From assembly GCF_042646205.1 (NCBI RefSeq), contig NZ_JBHRTF010000004.1, positions 62,001 to 126,000 of the forward strand: 64,000 bases of DNA, written 5' to 3'. This stretch comes from Cellvibrio fontiphilus_A (lineage in GTDB: Bacteria > Pseudomonadota > Gammaproteobacteria > Pseudomonadales > Cellvibrionaceae). This document shows, piece by piece, positions 16,797-26,132 of the stretch (within the stretch, counting starts at the first letter, position 1; every line of letters begins with the position of its first letter). The notes beneath the pieces were generated by a model. That model did no database searches. It was not told the DNA's origin and saw nothing but the letters and a program-made list of their open reading frames with translations. A program made the position numbers and the translations under genes.

Positions 16797-18668
16797 ATGA
16801 ATCTTCCCCTGTTGGATATAGCGATCATCCTCGCCTACGTGGCTGCGACATTGTTGGTAGGTTTTTGGATTTCCAGTCGCGCCTCCAAAGACATAAAAAG
16901 TTATTTCCTCGGCGGCAATAAATTGTCCTGGTGGCAATTGGGTTTATCCAACGCCTCCGGCATGTTCGATATTTCCGGCACTATGTGGCTGGTGTATTTG
17001 TTATTTGTTTATGGACTGACCAGTGTATTTATTCCCTGGCTCTGGCCGGTGTTCAACCAAATATTTTTAATGGTTTTTCTCTCCGCCTGGTTGCGTCGCT
17101 CGGGAGTGATGACCGGTGCTGAGTGGATTACGTTTCGCTTTGGCGAGGGCAAGGGCGCGCGCCTGTCGCATTTAATTGTGGTGCTGTTTGCACTGGTCAA
17201 TGTGATCGGTTTTATCGCCTACGGCTTTATCGGCATTGGTAAATTCGCCGCGGTATTTATGCCCTGGCAGCTGGCTGAAGATCCGCACCTGAACGATGTT
17301 TGTTATGGTCTGATTATCACCGCGATTACCACTGTGTATGTAGTAAAAGGCGGCATGTTCAGTGTGGTGTTCACCGAGGTGCTGCAATTTATCATTATGA
17401 CGATTGCCTGTATTGCGGTGGGCATTATTGCCATGCAGCGGGTGTCCCCGGAGATGTTAAACGCGGCCATTCCGGAAGGCTGGACCAGCATTTTCTTCAG
17501 CTGGGAATTGCAGGTGGATTGGTCAGCAAAACTCGCGGCGGCACAGCAAAAAATTGATGCCGATGGTTACGAGTTGTTTGCCATCTTTTTTATGCTGATG
17601 TTGTTTAAGGGCATGTTGCAAAGCATGGCTGGCCCGCAACCCACTTATGATATGCAGCGCGTGCTCTCCGCCAAAACTCCCAAAGAAGCGGCCAAAATGA
17701 GTGGTGTGGTGACGGTAGTGCTGATGTTCCCACGCTATATGCTCATCACCGGTTTAACCGTATTGGCGCTCGGTTTGTTTATGGACGACTTAAATGCAAT
17801 GGGCGACAAGCTGGATTTTGAACAAATCCTGCCCATGGTATTGGCGGGCGATATTTTGCCGAGTGGATTGCTGGGTTTATTGATTGCCGGTTTGCTCGCC
17901 GCCTTTATGTCCACTTTTGCGGCCACGGTAAATGCCGCTCCTGCCTATGTAGTTAACGATTTATACAAGCGCTACATCAACGCCGATGCCGCGCCCAAAA
18001 CCTACGTAAAAATGAGTTATCTCATTTCTGTTTTATTTGTGATTTTGGGTGTGGCGATTGGCTTTTTTATTCCCAGCCTGAATCAGGTTATCCAGTGGTT
18101 GGTGAGTGCACTTTACGGCGGCTACACCGCATCCAATGTGCTGAAGTGGTATTGGTGGCGGTTTAATGGCTACGGTTATTTCTGGGGCATGGTCACCGGT
18201 TTTGCTATCGCGTTCCCGCTGATATTTACCGACATAGCACCAATTCATGCCTTCCCCTTTATGTTTGTTGCCTGTATCGCCGCCTGTGTAATTGGCTCGC
18301 TGTTGACTGCACCGGACGATATGGAAGTGCTGAAAAAGTTTTACACCAAAGTGCGCCCCTGGGGTTTTTGGGCACCGGTATTGGCCGAAGCGCAAAAGGA
18401 CTACCCGCAGGTACAAGCCAACAACAATTTTGCGCGCGATGCCGTCAATGTGGTGGTCGGTATTGTGTGGCAAACCGCACTGGTGGCAGCGCCAATTTTT
18501 ATGGTGATCAAACACTGGCCGGAATTTATTGTCGCCATGCTCGTTGCTGCGGTAACCAGTATTGTTCTCTGGTTTAACTGGTACAAAAAATTGGAGGACT
18601 ACCCGGCAGATACCCCGGCCGCGGTATTGCAGGGTAGCAACGACGAGGCACTGATCGCAAAGCGTTAA
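16797..18668 (+). CDS. Sodium:solute symporter (SSS family), probable manno-oligosaccharide or mannose uptake
   Basis: 623-residue inner-membrane transporter with about 14 hydrophobic helices, of the SGLT/sodium-solute symporter family. Family signatures include the N-terminal SSRASKDIKSYFLGGNKLSWW region after helix 1 and GLLGLLIAGLLAAFMSTFAATVNAAPAYVVND near residue 380, which covers the sodium-binding segment. The ATG at 16797 is preferred over the TTG at 16791, though its ribosome site is weak. It is divergent from lacI across the operator and upstream of the GH130 phosphorylase. Substrate is inferred from context: mannobiose, mannosylglucose or mannose. Confidence 0.9.
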   Translation: MNLPLLDIAIILAYVAATLLVGFWISSRASKDIKSYFLGGNKLSWWQLGLSNASGMFDISGTMWLVYLLFVYGLTSVFIPWLWPVFNQIFLMVFLSAWLRRSGVMTGAEWITFRFGEGKGARLSHLIVVLFALVNVIGFIAYGFIGIGKFAAVFMPWQLAEDPHLNDVCYGLIITAITTVYVVKGGMFSVVFTEVLQFIIMTIACIAVGIIAMQRVSPEMLNAAIPEGWTSIFFSWELQVDWSAKLAAAQQKIDADGYELFAIFFMLMLFKGMLQSMAGPQPTYDMQRVLSAKTPKEAAKMSGVVTVVLMFPRYMLITGLTVLALGLFMDDLNAMGDKLDFEQILPMVLAGDILPSGLLGLLIAGLLAAFMSTFAATVNAAPAYVVNDLYKRYINADAAPKTYVKMSYLISVLFVILGVAIGFFIPSLNQVIQWLVSALYGGYTASNVLKWYWWRFNGYGYFWGMVTGFAIAFPLIFTDIAPIHAFPFMFVACIAACVIGSLLTAPDDMEVLKKFYTKVRPWGFWAPVLAEAQKDYPQVQANNNFARDAVNVVVGIVWQTALVAAPIFMVIKHWPEFIVAMLVAAVTSIVLWFNWYKKLEDYPADTPAAVLQGSNDEALIAKR

Positions 18669-18728
18669 TGCGCGAGTAATTTTTTTTGCGCGTTTGCTGA
18701 CGGCGGCGCGCAAAAAATTTTAGCGCGC

Positions 18729-18746
18729 AATGTAATCGATTACGTT
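18729..18746. promoter_or_regulatory. LacI operator upstream of the GH130 phosphorylase
   Basis: AATGTAATCGATTACGTT carries the perfect core GTAATCGATTAC and matches the same motif as the sites at 12583, 16604 and 57021. It lies 68 bases before the GH130 start codon. Confidence 0.75.
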
Positions 18747-18813
18747 TTTTTATGGCCAATATCTTCATGGGTATTGGCAAAAAGCAAACATCACTCACCG
18801 GAGTATTCATTGC

Positions 18814-19995
18814 ATGAGTAGTTTTACTGAAAGAGCCAAAGCGCTGTTGCAGGAGCATGAAGCGCTTGTTAGCAAAAAAAATAAACCTGCCGCCAAAGGC
18901 AACGGCATTTACACCACCTATGAGCACCCGATTCTCACCGCTGAACACGCTCCAATTTTTTGGCGCTACGATTTAAATGAAAAAACCAACCCGCATTTGA
19001 TGGAGCGCCAGGGCATTAACGCCGCGTTCAACTCCGGTGCCATGTATTGGAATGGCAAATATATTTTGGCGGTGCGTGTGGAAGGTGTGGATCGCAAATC
19101 TTTTTTTGCGATTGCGGAAAGCCCGAACGGTATCGACAACTTTCGCTTTTGGGATTACCCCATCACCATGCCGGAAACAGATCGCCCGGATACCAATGTG
19201 TATGACATGCGTTTGACCAATCACGAAGATGGTTACATCTACGGTTTATTTTGTACCGAGCGCAAAGATTTAAATCACCCCAACGACACTTCGGCGGCAG
19301 AAGCCCAGTGTGGTATTGCACGCACTAAAGATTTAATCAACTGGGAGCGCTTGCCGGATTTAGTGACCTATTCAGGCCAGCAGCGCAACGTGGTGTTGCA
19401 CCCGGAATTTATCGACGGCAAATACGGTTTGTTCACGCGCCCGCAAGATGGTTTTATCAGTGTGGGCGCCGGTGGTGGTATAGGTTGGGGTCTGGTGGAT
19501 GACATGACTCGCGCTGAAGTGAAATCCGAAGTGATTGTGGACGGCAAGGTCTATCACACCATCAAAGAAGTAAAAAATGGCCAGGGCCCCGCGCCGATAA
19601 AAACAGCGGAAGGTTGGCTGAATCTGGCCCACGGTGTACGCAATACCGCCGCCGGTTTACGCTATGTGCTTTATATGTTCATGACCGAATTGGAGCGCCC
19701 CTGGGTAGTAACCCATCGCCCGGCCGGGCATTTTATTGCACCGCACGGTGCTGAGCGCGTGGGCGATGTATCCAACGTAGCGTTTTCCAATGGTTGGATT
19801 GTGAATGAAAAAAATGAAGTGTTTATTTATTACGCTTCATCCGACACGCGCATGCATGTGGCTACATCGACGGTGGAAAAACTTATCGATTATTGCAAAA
19901 ACACGCCGGAAGATGGCCTGCGTTCAGCGGCATCGGTCGCGGTGCGCAATCAATTAATCAGCGCTAATTTGCAAGTGATGAAGGAACTGATTTAA
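18814..19995 (+). CDS. 4-O-beta-D-mannosyl-D-glucose phosphorylase (GH130)
   Basis: Cytoplasmic phosphorylase that splits mannosylglucose with phosphate into alpha-mannose-1-phosphate and glucose. Length (393) and sequence fit GH130 subfamily 1: GINAAFNSGAMYWNGKYIL near residue 68, DTNVYDMRLTNHEDGYIYG around residue 127-145, and THRPAGHFIAPHGAERVGDV near residue 306. Asp131, in VYDMRLT, occupies the catalytic position known in the Bacteroides enzyme. A ribosome site CGGAG precedes the ATG. The epimerase begins three bases after the stop, so the two successive steps are made together. A LacI operator lies just upstream. Confidence 0.95.
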   Translation: MSSFTERAKALLQEHEALVSKKNKPAAKGNGIYTTYEHPILTAEHAPIFWRYDLNEKTNPHLMERQGINAAFNSGAMYWNGKYILAVRVEGVDRKSFFAIAESPNGIDNFRFWDYPITMPETDRPDTNVYDMRLTNHEDGYIYGLFCTERKDLNHPNDTSAAEAQCGIARTKDLINWERLPDLVTYSGQQRNVVLHPEFIDGKYGLFTRPQDGFISVGAGGGIGWGLVDDMTRAEVKSEVIVDGKVYHTIKEVKNGQGPAPIKTAEGWLNLAHGVRNTAAGLRYVLYMFMTELERPWVVTHRPAGHFIAPHGAERVGDVSNVAFSNGWIVNEKNEVFIYYASSDTRMHVATSTVEKLIDYCKNTPEDGLRSAASVAVRNQLISANLQVMKELI

Positions 19996-19998
19996 ACC

Positions 19999-21210
19999 AT
20001 GAACGCCGCCATGCTTCCTTTATCTGCACAGATTTTACAGCAGGAATTTCGCACAGAATTAGTGGCGATTGCCGATTGGTGGGCAGCGCACACCCTTGAT
20101 CAGGATCAGGGTGGTTTTTACGGTGAAGTGGGTGCAGACAACCAGCCTGTGCCCAAGGCCACCAAAGGCATTATTCTGAACGCGCGCATTTTGTGGTTTT
20201 TTAGCGAAACCGCGCAGCAGCTTGATAACCCTGTGTATCGCCAGTGCGCCACGCGCGCTTACGATTATTTGTGTGAACATTTTTTTGATAAAAAGCACGG
20301 CGGTGTTTATTGGGAATTGGACGCGGCAGGGCAGCCCATCAACACCAAAAAACAAGTCTATGCACAAGCCTTTACTATTTATGCACTCTGCGCTTATTTC
20401 CAGTTGACTGCTGATGCACAGGCAATCGCGCGCGCGCTGGAATGTTTTAATCTGGTGGAGCAGTTTGCCATCGACCGCGAGAATCAAGGTTACCTGGAGG
20501 CCTTTACGCGCGAGTGGGGGTTGATTGAGGATTTGCGCCTGAGCGAAAAAGATTTGAATTACCCCAAATCACAAAATACCCATCTGCATATTTTGGAAGC
20601 CTATACCACCCTGTATCAGGCGCACCCAAGTGCAGAAATTCGCGCGGCATTAAAATACAACATCGATATGTTTGATAAATACATGATCGATAAAAATACC
20701 TACCACCTGCGCATGTTTATGGATTTGCAGTGGCGGGATTTTTCACCGGGTTATACCTATGGCCACGACATAGAAGCGAGTTGGTTAATTGCCAAAGCAC
20801 TGGAATCCTTGGGTGATACGGATTACACCCAGCGGCTCACACCCACCTTGATCAATATCGCGGAAGTCACCTTGCAAGAAGGGATTGGCGAGCAGGGGCA
20901 GGTGTTGGACTCTTACGATTTTGCAACGGCCAGTGTTAATCGCGAAGCCGTGTGGTGGGTGCAGGCCGAAGCGCTGGTGGGTTTTCTCTATGCGTTTAGC
21001 GTGACCGGCGAGAAAAAATATTTTTCAGCCGCAGAAGCAGTGTGGGCGTTTACCAAAAAATACCAAATTGATCGTGAGGGCGGCGAGTGGTTATGGTTAT
21101 CGCGCTTGGACGATAATTCCCAGTCACATTACAAAGTCGGCTTTTGGAAATGCCCCTACCACAATGGTCGGGCGATGATGGAAGCGCTCCAGTATTTACA
21201 CGCCGATTAA
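19999..21210 (+). CDS. Cellobiose/mannobiose 2-epimerase (AGE superfamily)
   Basis: Converts beta-1,4-mannobiose to 4-O-beta-mannosyl-glucose, the substrate of the adjacent GH130 enzyme; the family also epimerises cellobiose and lactose. The 403 residues show the (alpha/alpha)6-barrel set: GGFYGEVGADNQPVPKATKG near residue 38, NTHLHILEAYTTLYQ near 193, YGHDIEASWLIAKALE near 254, and KCPYHNGRAMMEALQ near the C terminus. These contain the conserved catalytic His residues of cellobiose 2-epimerases. It has no export signal, so it acts in the cytoplasm. It lies directly behind the GH130 gene and 39 bases ahead of the GH5 mannanase gene. Confidence 0.95.
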   Translation: MNAAMLPLSAQILQQEFRTELVAIADWWAAHTLDQDQGGFYGEVGADNQPVPKATKGIILNARILWFFSETAQQLDNPVYRQCATRAYDYLCEHFFDKKHGGVYWELDAAGQPINTKKQVYAQAFTIYALCAYFQLTADAQAIARALECFNLVEQFAIDRENQGYLEAFTREWGLIEDLRLSEKDLNYPKSQNTHLHILEAYTTLYQAHPSAEIRAALKYNIDMFDKYMIDKNTYHLRMFMDLQWRDFSPGYTYGHDIEASWLIAKALESLGDTDYTQRLTPTLINIAEVTLQEGIGEQGQVLDSYDFATASVNREAVWWVQAEALVGFLYAFSVTGEKKYFSAAEAVWAFTKKYQIDREGGEWLWLSRLDDNSQSHYKVGFWKCPYHNGRAMMEALQYLHAD

Positions 21211-21249
21211 CCCGGCATTGCCTTATAAAATAAATATCCGGAATAGCGA

Positions 21250-22620
21250 ATGAAAAAAATAATATGTCTGCTCGCCGCCTGTTGTGCACTGGTGTTAACT
21301 GCGTGCAACCAAAAACCATCTGCGCCTGCAAATTCATCGTCACCAATAGCAGTCAGTGCCGCTGGCGCGCAGCAACATGCGCAGCAGGATTTTGTCCGTG
21401 TGAAGGGTGGCCAGTTTGAGCGCCGGGGCAAGCCCTATGTCATCACCGGGGTAAATATGTGGTATGCCGCTTATTTGGGCGCGCCCAATCAGGTGGGTGA
21501 TCGCGAGCGTCTTGTTAAAGAATTGGATCATCTTCAATCCATCGGCGTGAACAATTTGCGCGTATTAGCCGTTTCCGAAAAAAGCGAAATTAATTCGGCG
21601 GTTAAACCTGCAGTGACTAACGGCTTTGGCAATTACGACGAAGAACTTTTGCAGGGGCTGGATTATTTGTTAGTAGAACTGGCCAAACGCGACATGACGG
21701 TGGTGCTCTACTTTAATAATTTTTGGCAGTGGTCGGGCGGTATGACCCAATACATGAGCTGGATTGATGGCGAGCCAGTGCAAGACCCGAACGTGACCCA
21801 GGAATGGGAAAAATTTATGGCCAAAGCGGCGAGTTTTTATCGCAGCGAAAAAGCCCAGCAGGAATATCGCAACACCCTGCAAAAAATTATCACCCGCGTG
21901 AACACTCTCAATGGCAAAGCCTATGTGAATGACGCCACCATTATGTCCTGGCAATTGGCCAACGAGCCGCGCCCCGGTAATTCACAAACCACAGCGGAAC
22001 AGAAAAAGATTTATGTCGATTGGGTACACGCCAGCGCGGCTTACATTAAAAGCCTGGATGCCCATCACTTAGTGAGCAGTGGCAGCGAAGGCGAAATGGG
22101 ATCGGTGAATGATATGCAGGTTTTTATCGATGCCCACGCCTCGCCAGACATTGATTACCTCACCTATCACATGTGGATTCGCAATTGGAGTTGGTTTGAT
22201 AAAACCAAACCGGCGGAAACCTGGCCATCGGCCTGGCAAAAAGCGCAGCAATATATGTTGGCGCATATCGATGTCGCCAAACAATTAAATAAACCGCTGG
22301 TGCTGGAAGAGTTTGGTCTGGATCGCGATATGGGTTCCTATGCGATAAATTCCACCACTGAATATCGCGATCGTTATTTTCGCGGTGTATTTGAATTGCT
22401 GCTCACCAGCTTAAAACAGGATGAGCCCAGCGCAGGCTATAACATCTGGGCCTGGAACGGTTACGCTCGCACCACGCGCGCTAATTATTGGTGGCAGGAG
22501 GGCGATGATTTTATGGGCGACCCGCCGCAGGAAGAGCAGGGCATGTATGGTGTGTTTGATACCGATACTTCCACCATTACGATCATGCAAGAATTTAATC
22601 GGCGTTTTCAGACACACTAA
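21250..22620 (+). CDS. GH5 beta-mannanase/mannosidase lipoprotein
   Basis: 456-residue lipid-anchored glycoside hydrolase of family 5, probably subfamily 7. The lipobox is LTAC (Cys19), followed by a Ser/Ala/Pro linker to about residue 45. The barrel starts at FVRVKGGQFERRGKPYVITG. The acid/base is Glu239 in WQLANEPRPG and the nucleophile Glu354 in LVLEEFGLDRD. The motif YLTYHMWIRNWSWF lies between them. GH5_7 members include endo-beta-mannanases and exo-acting manno-oligosaccharide enzymes; with a lipid anchor and the mannobiose pathway next door, it probably trims manno-oligosaccharides at the cell surface or in the periplasm. A terminator follows. Confidence 0.9.
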   Translation: MKKIICLLAACCALVLTACNQKPSAPANSSSPIAVSAAGAQQHAQQDFVRVKGGQFERRGKPYVITGVNMWYAAYLGAPNQVGDRERLVKELDHLQSIGVNNLRVLAVSEKSEINSAVKPAVTNGFGNYDEELLQGLDYLLVELAKRDMTVVLYFNNFWQWSGGMTQYMSWIDGEPVQDPNVTQEWEKFMAKAASFYRSEKAQQEYRNTLQKIITRVNTLNGKAYVNDATIMSWQLANEPRPGNSQTTAEQKKIYVDWVHASAAYIKSLDAHHLVSSGSEGEMGSVNDMQVFIDAHASPDIDYLTYHMWIRNWSWFDKTKPAETWPSAWQKAQQYMLAHIDVAKQLNKPLVLEEFGLDRDMGSYAINSTTEYRDRYFRGVFELLLTSLKQDEPSAGYNIWAWNGYARTTRANYWWQEGDDFMGDPPQEEQGMYGVFDTDTSTITIMQEFNRRFQTH

Positions 22621-22640
22621 TAAATGCAAAGCGCTGTTAA

Positions 22641-22669
22641 AAACTGCAATACAGATTGCAGTTTTTTTT
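22641..22669 (+). terminator. Terminator after the GH5 gene
   Basis: The stem AAACTGCAAT-ACAG-ATTGCAGTTT runs into eight T. It starts 20 bases after the stop and separates the GH130-epimerase-GH5 unit from the GH27 gene. Confidence 0.88.
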
Positions 22670-22746
22670 AGCGTTGAATTAAATTATAAGATTATTAATA
22701 CAAGAAGCTATTCGACGATTTCTCCACGACAAAAAAGGTCAACACC

Positions 22747-23964
22747 ATGATAAAAAAATTAATGATAAATGCGGGTCTATTTGCAATCGCACTGGCTGCC
22801 AGCATGGGCGTCAGCGCGCAAAAATTTGAGCAGCTTGCCAAAACGCCGCAGCTCGGGTGGAACAGTTGGAACACCTTTGCCTGCGATGTGAATGAAAAAA
22901 TGATTCGCGAAATGGCCGATGCCATGGAGGCATCCGGCATGAAAGATGCGGGTTATGAATACATCAATATCGATGATTGCTGGCACGGCGAGCGCGATAA
23001 AAATGGTTTTATCCAAGTCGATAAAAAACATTTCCCTTCTGGCATGAAAGCGCTCGCGGATTACGTGCACAGCAAGGGTTTGAAACTGGGTATTTATTCT
23101 GACGCGGGCAATACTACCTGTGCCGGTCGCCCGGGTAGCCGCGGTCATGAATATCAGGACGCCATCACCTACGCGAGCTGGGGCATCGATTATGTGAAAT
23201 ACGATTGGTGCGATACCAAAGATATAAACCCCAAATCCGCCTACGCCACCATGCGCGACGCCATCCACAAAGCCGGTCGCCCGATGCTGTTCAGTATTTG
23301 CGAGTGGGGCGATAACAAACCCTGGGAATGGGCGCAGGACGTGGGCCACTCATGGCGCACCACAGGCGACATTTATCCTTGCTGGAATTGCGAGCACAAC
23401 CACGGTTCCTGGTCGTCCTGGGGCGTATTGCCGATTCTGGATAAACAAGTTGGCTTGCGTAAATACGCCGGCCCCGGTCACTGGAATGACATGGACATGA
23501 TGGAAGTGGGCAACGGCATGAGCGAAGACGAAGACCGCGCGCACTTTTCGCTCTGGGCGATCATGGCATCGCCGTTAATTGCCGGCAATGATTTGCGCAA
23601 CATGAGCGAGACCACCAAAAAAATCCTCACCAACAAAGACATGCTCGCCATCAATCAGGACAAACTCGGCATTCAGGCCATGAAATGGATTGATGAAGGC
23701 GACATGGAAATTTTTGTAAAACCCTTGGACAAAGGTGATTACGCGGTACTGTTTTTAAACCGCGCGGATACCAGCGTAAATTACAGTCTGGATTGGAATT
23801 TCCATTACATGAAAGACGATATTTTTAAACACGAGATTTTCTTCGATAAGAAAAAATTCAACTGGCGCGATATCTGGAACGGCGGCAAGGGCACCACAGC
23901 GGAAAAACTAAACCTCACTATGGCCGCCCACAGCGTAGTGGTGTTGCGTTTAACACCACAGTAA
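22747..23964 (+). CDS. aga27A: GH27 alpha-galactosidase, exported
   Basis: Removes alpha-1,6-galactose side chains from galactomannan and its oligosaccharides. The 405 residues start with an export signal ending VSAQ, and the GH27 opening TPQLGWNSWNTFACDVNE follows directly. The nucleophile is Asp153 in VKYDWCD and the acid/base Asp208 in SWRTTGDI, both matching the family. NIDDCWHGERD and GHWNDMDMMEVGNGMS are further family blocks. A C-terminal beta domain (about 310-405) is normal. The symbol follows the Cellvibrio enzyme it resembles. It has its own leader after the GH5 terminator. No lipobox is present, so a soluble periplasmic or secreted form is expected. Confidence 0.94.
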   Translation: MIKKLMINAGLFAIALAASMGVSAQKFEQLAKTPQLGWNSWNTFACDVNEKMIREMADAMEASGMKDAGYEYINIDDCWHGERDKNGFIQVDKKHFPSGMKALADYVHSKGLKLGIYSDAGNTTCAGRPGSRGHEYQDAITYASWGIDYVKYDWCDTKDINPKSAYATMRDAIHKAGRPMLFSICEWGDNKPWEWAQDVGHSWRTTGDIYPCWNCEHNHGSWSSWGVLPILDKQVGLRKYAGPGHWNDMDMMEVGNGMSEDEDRAHFSLWAIMASPLIAGNDLRNMSETTKKILTNKDMLAINQDKLGIQAMKWIDEGDMEIFVKPLDKGDYAVLFLNRADTSVNYSLDWNFHYMKDDIFKHEIFFDKKKFNWRDIWNGGKGTTAEKLNLTMAAHSVVVLRLTPQ

Positions 23965-23978
23965 AAATAATTATGGCA

Positions 23979-24006
23979 ACCAGAGCCTGCTGGAGCAGGC
24001 TCTGGT
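23979..24006. repeat. Long perfect hairpin after the GH27 gene
   Basis: ACCAGAGCCTGCT-GG-AGCAGGCTCTGGT forms a 13-pair stem 15 bases after the stop codon. No T-run follows (TAATATCC), so it is a mediocre rho-independent terminator. It may protect the transcript 3' end or be an intergenic palindromic element. Confidence 0.6.
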
Positions 24007-24104
24007 AATATCCGGGAAGCTGTATTCATTGGGGATATGGCGCATCACCCTCAAAGTGACAAGATAAAACTTCTTAAATAATCACTAACGGCAAGGAGCT
24101 AAAA

Positions 24105-24527
24105 ATGAAAAAATTCACCATGGCATTGTCCTTGGTTTTGGCGGGCTGTTCTTCTACGCCAACTACACAAAAAATTCCGCATTATCACCCCACACCTTCA
24201 ATTACCCAGTCTGCTGAAGGGCCCACTTATTGGTTGAGCGATGTCATGGTGCCACCCGATTATCCAAGGGCTGCCCTGATGCGTGGTATTGAAGGTTGCG
24301 CCAAAATTGGCTTTACGATTACTCCCGATGGGACAACCGCCGATCCATTTGTAATGCAGTCTTTTCCTGAAGGGGCATTCGATGAAACCTCAATTCAAAC
24401 TGCCCTGAAATTGACCTACAAACCCGCGGAAACTAATACCAACAGAATTGCTGTCATCGGTTCTAATATTTTTACCTATGGCCAAAGCAACCGCTCTTTT
24501 GAATCGCTGTCCGCACCATGTAGATAA
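24105..24527 (+). CDS. Lipoprotein with a TonB-type C-terminal domain
   Basis: 140 residues with ribosome site AAGGAG and lipobox LAGC (Cys15). After a short linker, residues about 45-125 look like a TonB C-terminal domain: VPPDYPRAALMRGIEGCAKI, GFTITPDGTTADPFVMQSFP, FDETSIQTALKLTYKPA. The usual membrane anchor and Pro-rich rod of TonB are absent, so it cannot couple to an ExbBD motor in the standard way. A periplasm-facing lipoprotein of this kind might bind TonB boxes or peptidoglycan; the function is unknown. It has its own terminator. Confidence 0.8.
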   Translation: MKKFTMALSLVLAGCSSTPTTQKIPHYHPTPSITQSAEGPTYWLSDVMVPPDYPRAALMRGIEGCAKIGFTITPDGTTADPFVMQSFPEGAFDETSIQTALKLTYKPAETNTNRIAVIGSNIFTYGQSNRSFESLSAPCR

Positions 24528-24555
24528 CAGTTGTTTTTGGATACACAACAAAATA

Positions 24556-24588
24556 CAAAGCCGGCATTTGCCGGCTTTGTTGCATTTT
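24556..24588 (+). terminator. Terminator after the TonB-domain lipoprotein gene
   Basis: CAAAGCCGGCA-TT-TGCCGGCTTTG is an 11-pair perfect stem, followed by TTGCATTTT. The T-run is interrupted but adequate. Confidence 0.8.
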
Positions 24589-24646
24589 GACTGGCGCAAA
24601 AACCTGTATATAGTGCTGCCTTGCCTTATCTGCAGGGAGAACTCAG

Positions 24647-26104
24647 GTGCAGTTGTTTGCGTACAACCTAATCGGCAAGCCCGATGAATGTTTAATTTGG
24701 GTTGGTGTGTTGAGTGTTTACCCGCCGCCTAACGTCTGTTTTGAAATTGCCGGTCAGCCGGTGGCTGCACAATTGTTAGCGCCGGGTTTTTTACCGCTGG
24801 GCGATGAGGTTTGTGATGCGCGCGGCAAGGCCATTAATTACAGTGGAGTTTTTCAGCTGGACTGGCCGACCACCAGCGAGCGTTTTACCCTCAAGGTTAG
24901 CGCTAATGCCTGCGTCACTACACTCACCAGCCGCCGGCCGCCGCTGCAATTACCGGCTAAAACCTGCGCCAGTTTTAACCTGCTGCTCTCCTCTTGTTAT
25001 TACCAACCTAATGATAAAAGTCGCGCGCTGGCGGATATTATCAAGCAGATCAAACCCGCGCCGGATTTCACCCTGCTTGCGGGTGATCAGGTCTATTTGG
25101 ATTTGCCTTCGCAGCAGGATTTGCCCTGCGATAAACAAGCACTCGCCAAAACTCTCGGCAAAAAATATCAACGTAACTGGTTTTCCAACAATCTGCAGCA
25201 GCCTGGCCTTGCTGATATTTTGCGGCACGGGCCGGTGCTCTGTGTGCCGGATGATCACGAATTCTGGAATAACTTTCCGCTGTTTCAAGCGCAATTGGAC
25301 AATACCCACTGCGAGCAGGATCGTGCGAATTGGGCTGAACTCGCCAATCGTTTGTATGAGCGCTACCAGCGTTCGCCCGCGCAAGCCGCAGGATTTTTCC
25401 GCATGGATATTGCCCCCTTAAGCATGTTGTTTTTGGATGGCCGCACCCAGCGCGATGCTGAGGGGCTGCACATGTTTAACCCTGCAACTCACGCCGCGAT
25501 TGTGCAGTGGAAACAGGATTTGCTCGCGCGCAAACAACAAGGTTTACCCGCAGTGGGTTTATTAAGTTCCGGCCAGGCATTGCTTATCGAAACCCCCGGC
25601 CCCTGGGCGCGCAAAATCGCCGATATGGAAATGCCCAATTACGCCGACTTTGCGCTGCTCACCCAGGCGCTTGCCGAATTATTTGCCGCTGAAATTCCGG
25701 TGCTCTATATCACCGGCGATGTGCACTGGGGGCGCATAGTAGAAGGTAAAAATGCGCGCGGAAAAACCCTGTTTTATGAAGTGATTGCCTCGCCCTCGCG
25801 TTTGATTGATACCAACTGTGTGGACGAATACAAAATTGCTCGCAATAACTGGCGCAGCATGTTTGGTCAGGGCGAGGATTTCCCCCTCCACCCCACAGCG
25901 GCGGAAGTGGATTGTTTAAAGTTCGCCAATTTGCGTTTGAGTATTAAACATCGCCAGCGCGGTGATCATGTCGCGCTGCTGCGTTTTCACGGCACACCGG
26001 CTGGCCTTGAATTTAGCGTGGATTATGTTTGCACCGACGCCAATGAAACATTGCGGCGCGCCTACAGCAAAAGTTGCGGCCCATTTAAAGTAAACAGCTT
26101 ATAA
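24647..26104 (+). CDS. PhoD-like metallophosphatase
   Basis: 485-residue protein with the metal-binding motifs of the PhoD/alkaline phosphatase D group: LLSSCYYQPND and LAGDQVYLDLPSQ in the middle, VPDDHEFWNNFP, and YITGDVHWGRIVEG toward the C terminus. The start is GTG at 24647, eight bases after AGGGAG. Unlike secreted PhoD enzymes it has no twin-arginine or other export signal, so it is probably cytoplasmic. The next gene starts 28 bases downstream and looks co-transcribed. Substrate is unknown; a phosphodiester or phosphomonoester is expected from the family. Confidence 0.85.
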   Translation: MQLFAYNLIGKPDECLIWVGVLSVYPPPNVCFEIAGQPVAAQLLAPGFLPLGDEVCDARGKAINYSGVFQLDWPTTSERFTLKVSANACVTTLTSRRPPLQLPAKTCASFNLLLSSCYYQPNDKSRALADIIKQIKPAPDFTLLAGDQVYLDLPSQQDLPCDKQALAKTLGKKYQRNWFSNNLQQPGLADILRHGPVLCVPDDHEFWNNFPLFQAQLDNTHCEQDRANWAELANRLYERYQRSPAQAAGFFRMDIAPLSMLFLDGRTQRDAEGLHMFNPATHAAIVQWKQDLLARKQQGLPAVGLLSSGQALLIETPGPWARKIADMEMPNYADFALLTQALAELFAAEIPVLYITGDVHWGRIVEGKNARGKTLFYEVIASPSRLIDTNCVDEYKIARNNWRSMFGQGEDFPLHPTAAEVDCLKFANLRLSIKHRQRGDHVALLRFHGTPAGLEFSVDYVCTDANETLRRAYSKSCGPFKVNSL

Positions 26105-26132
26105 AAAATTCGAACAAATTGAGGAAAGGAAA

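Noticed and set aside
23979..24006. Hairpin after the GH27 gene considered as a normal terminator
   Set aside because: The stem is perfect, but no T-run follows; kept as a palindromic repeat instead.
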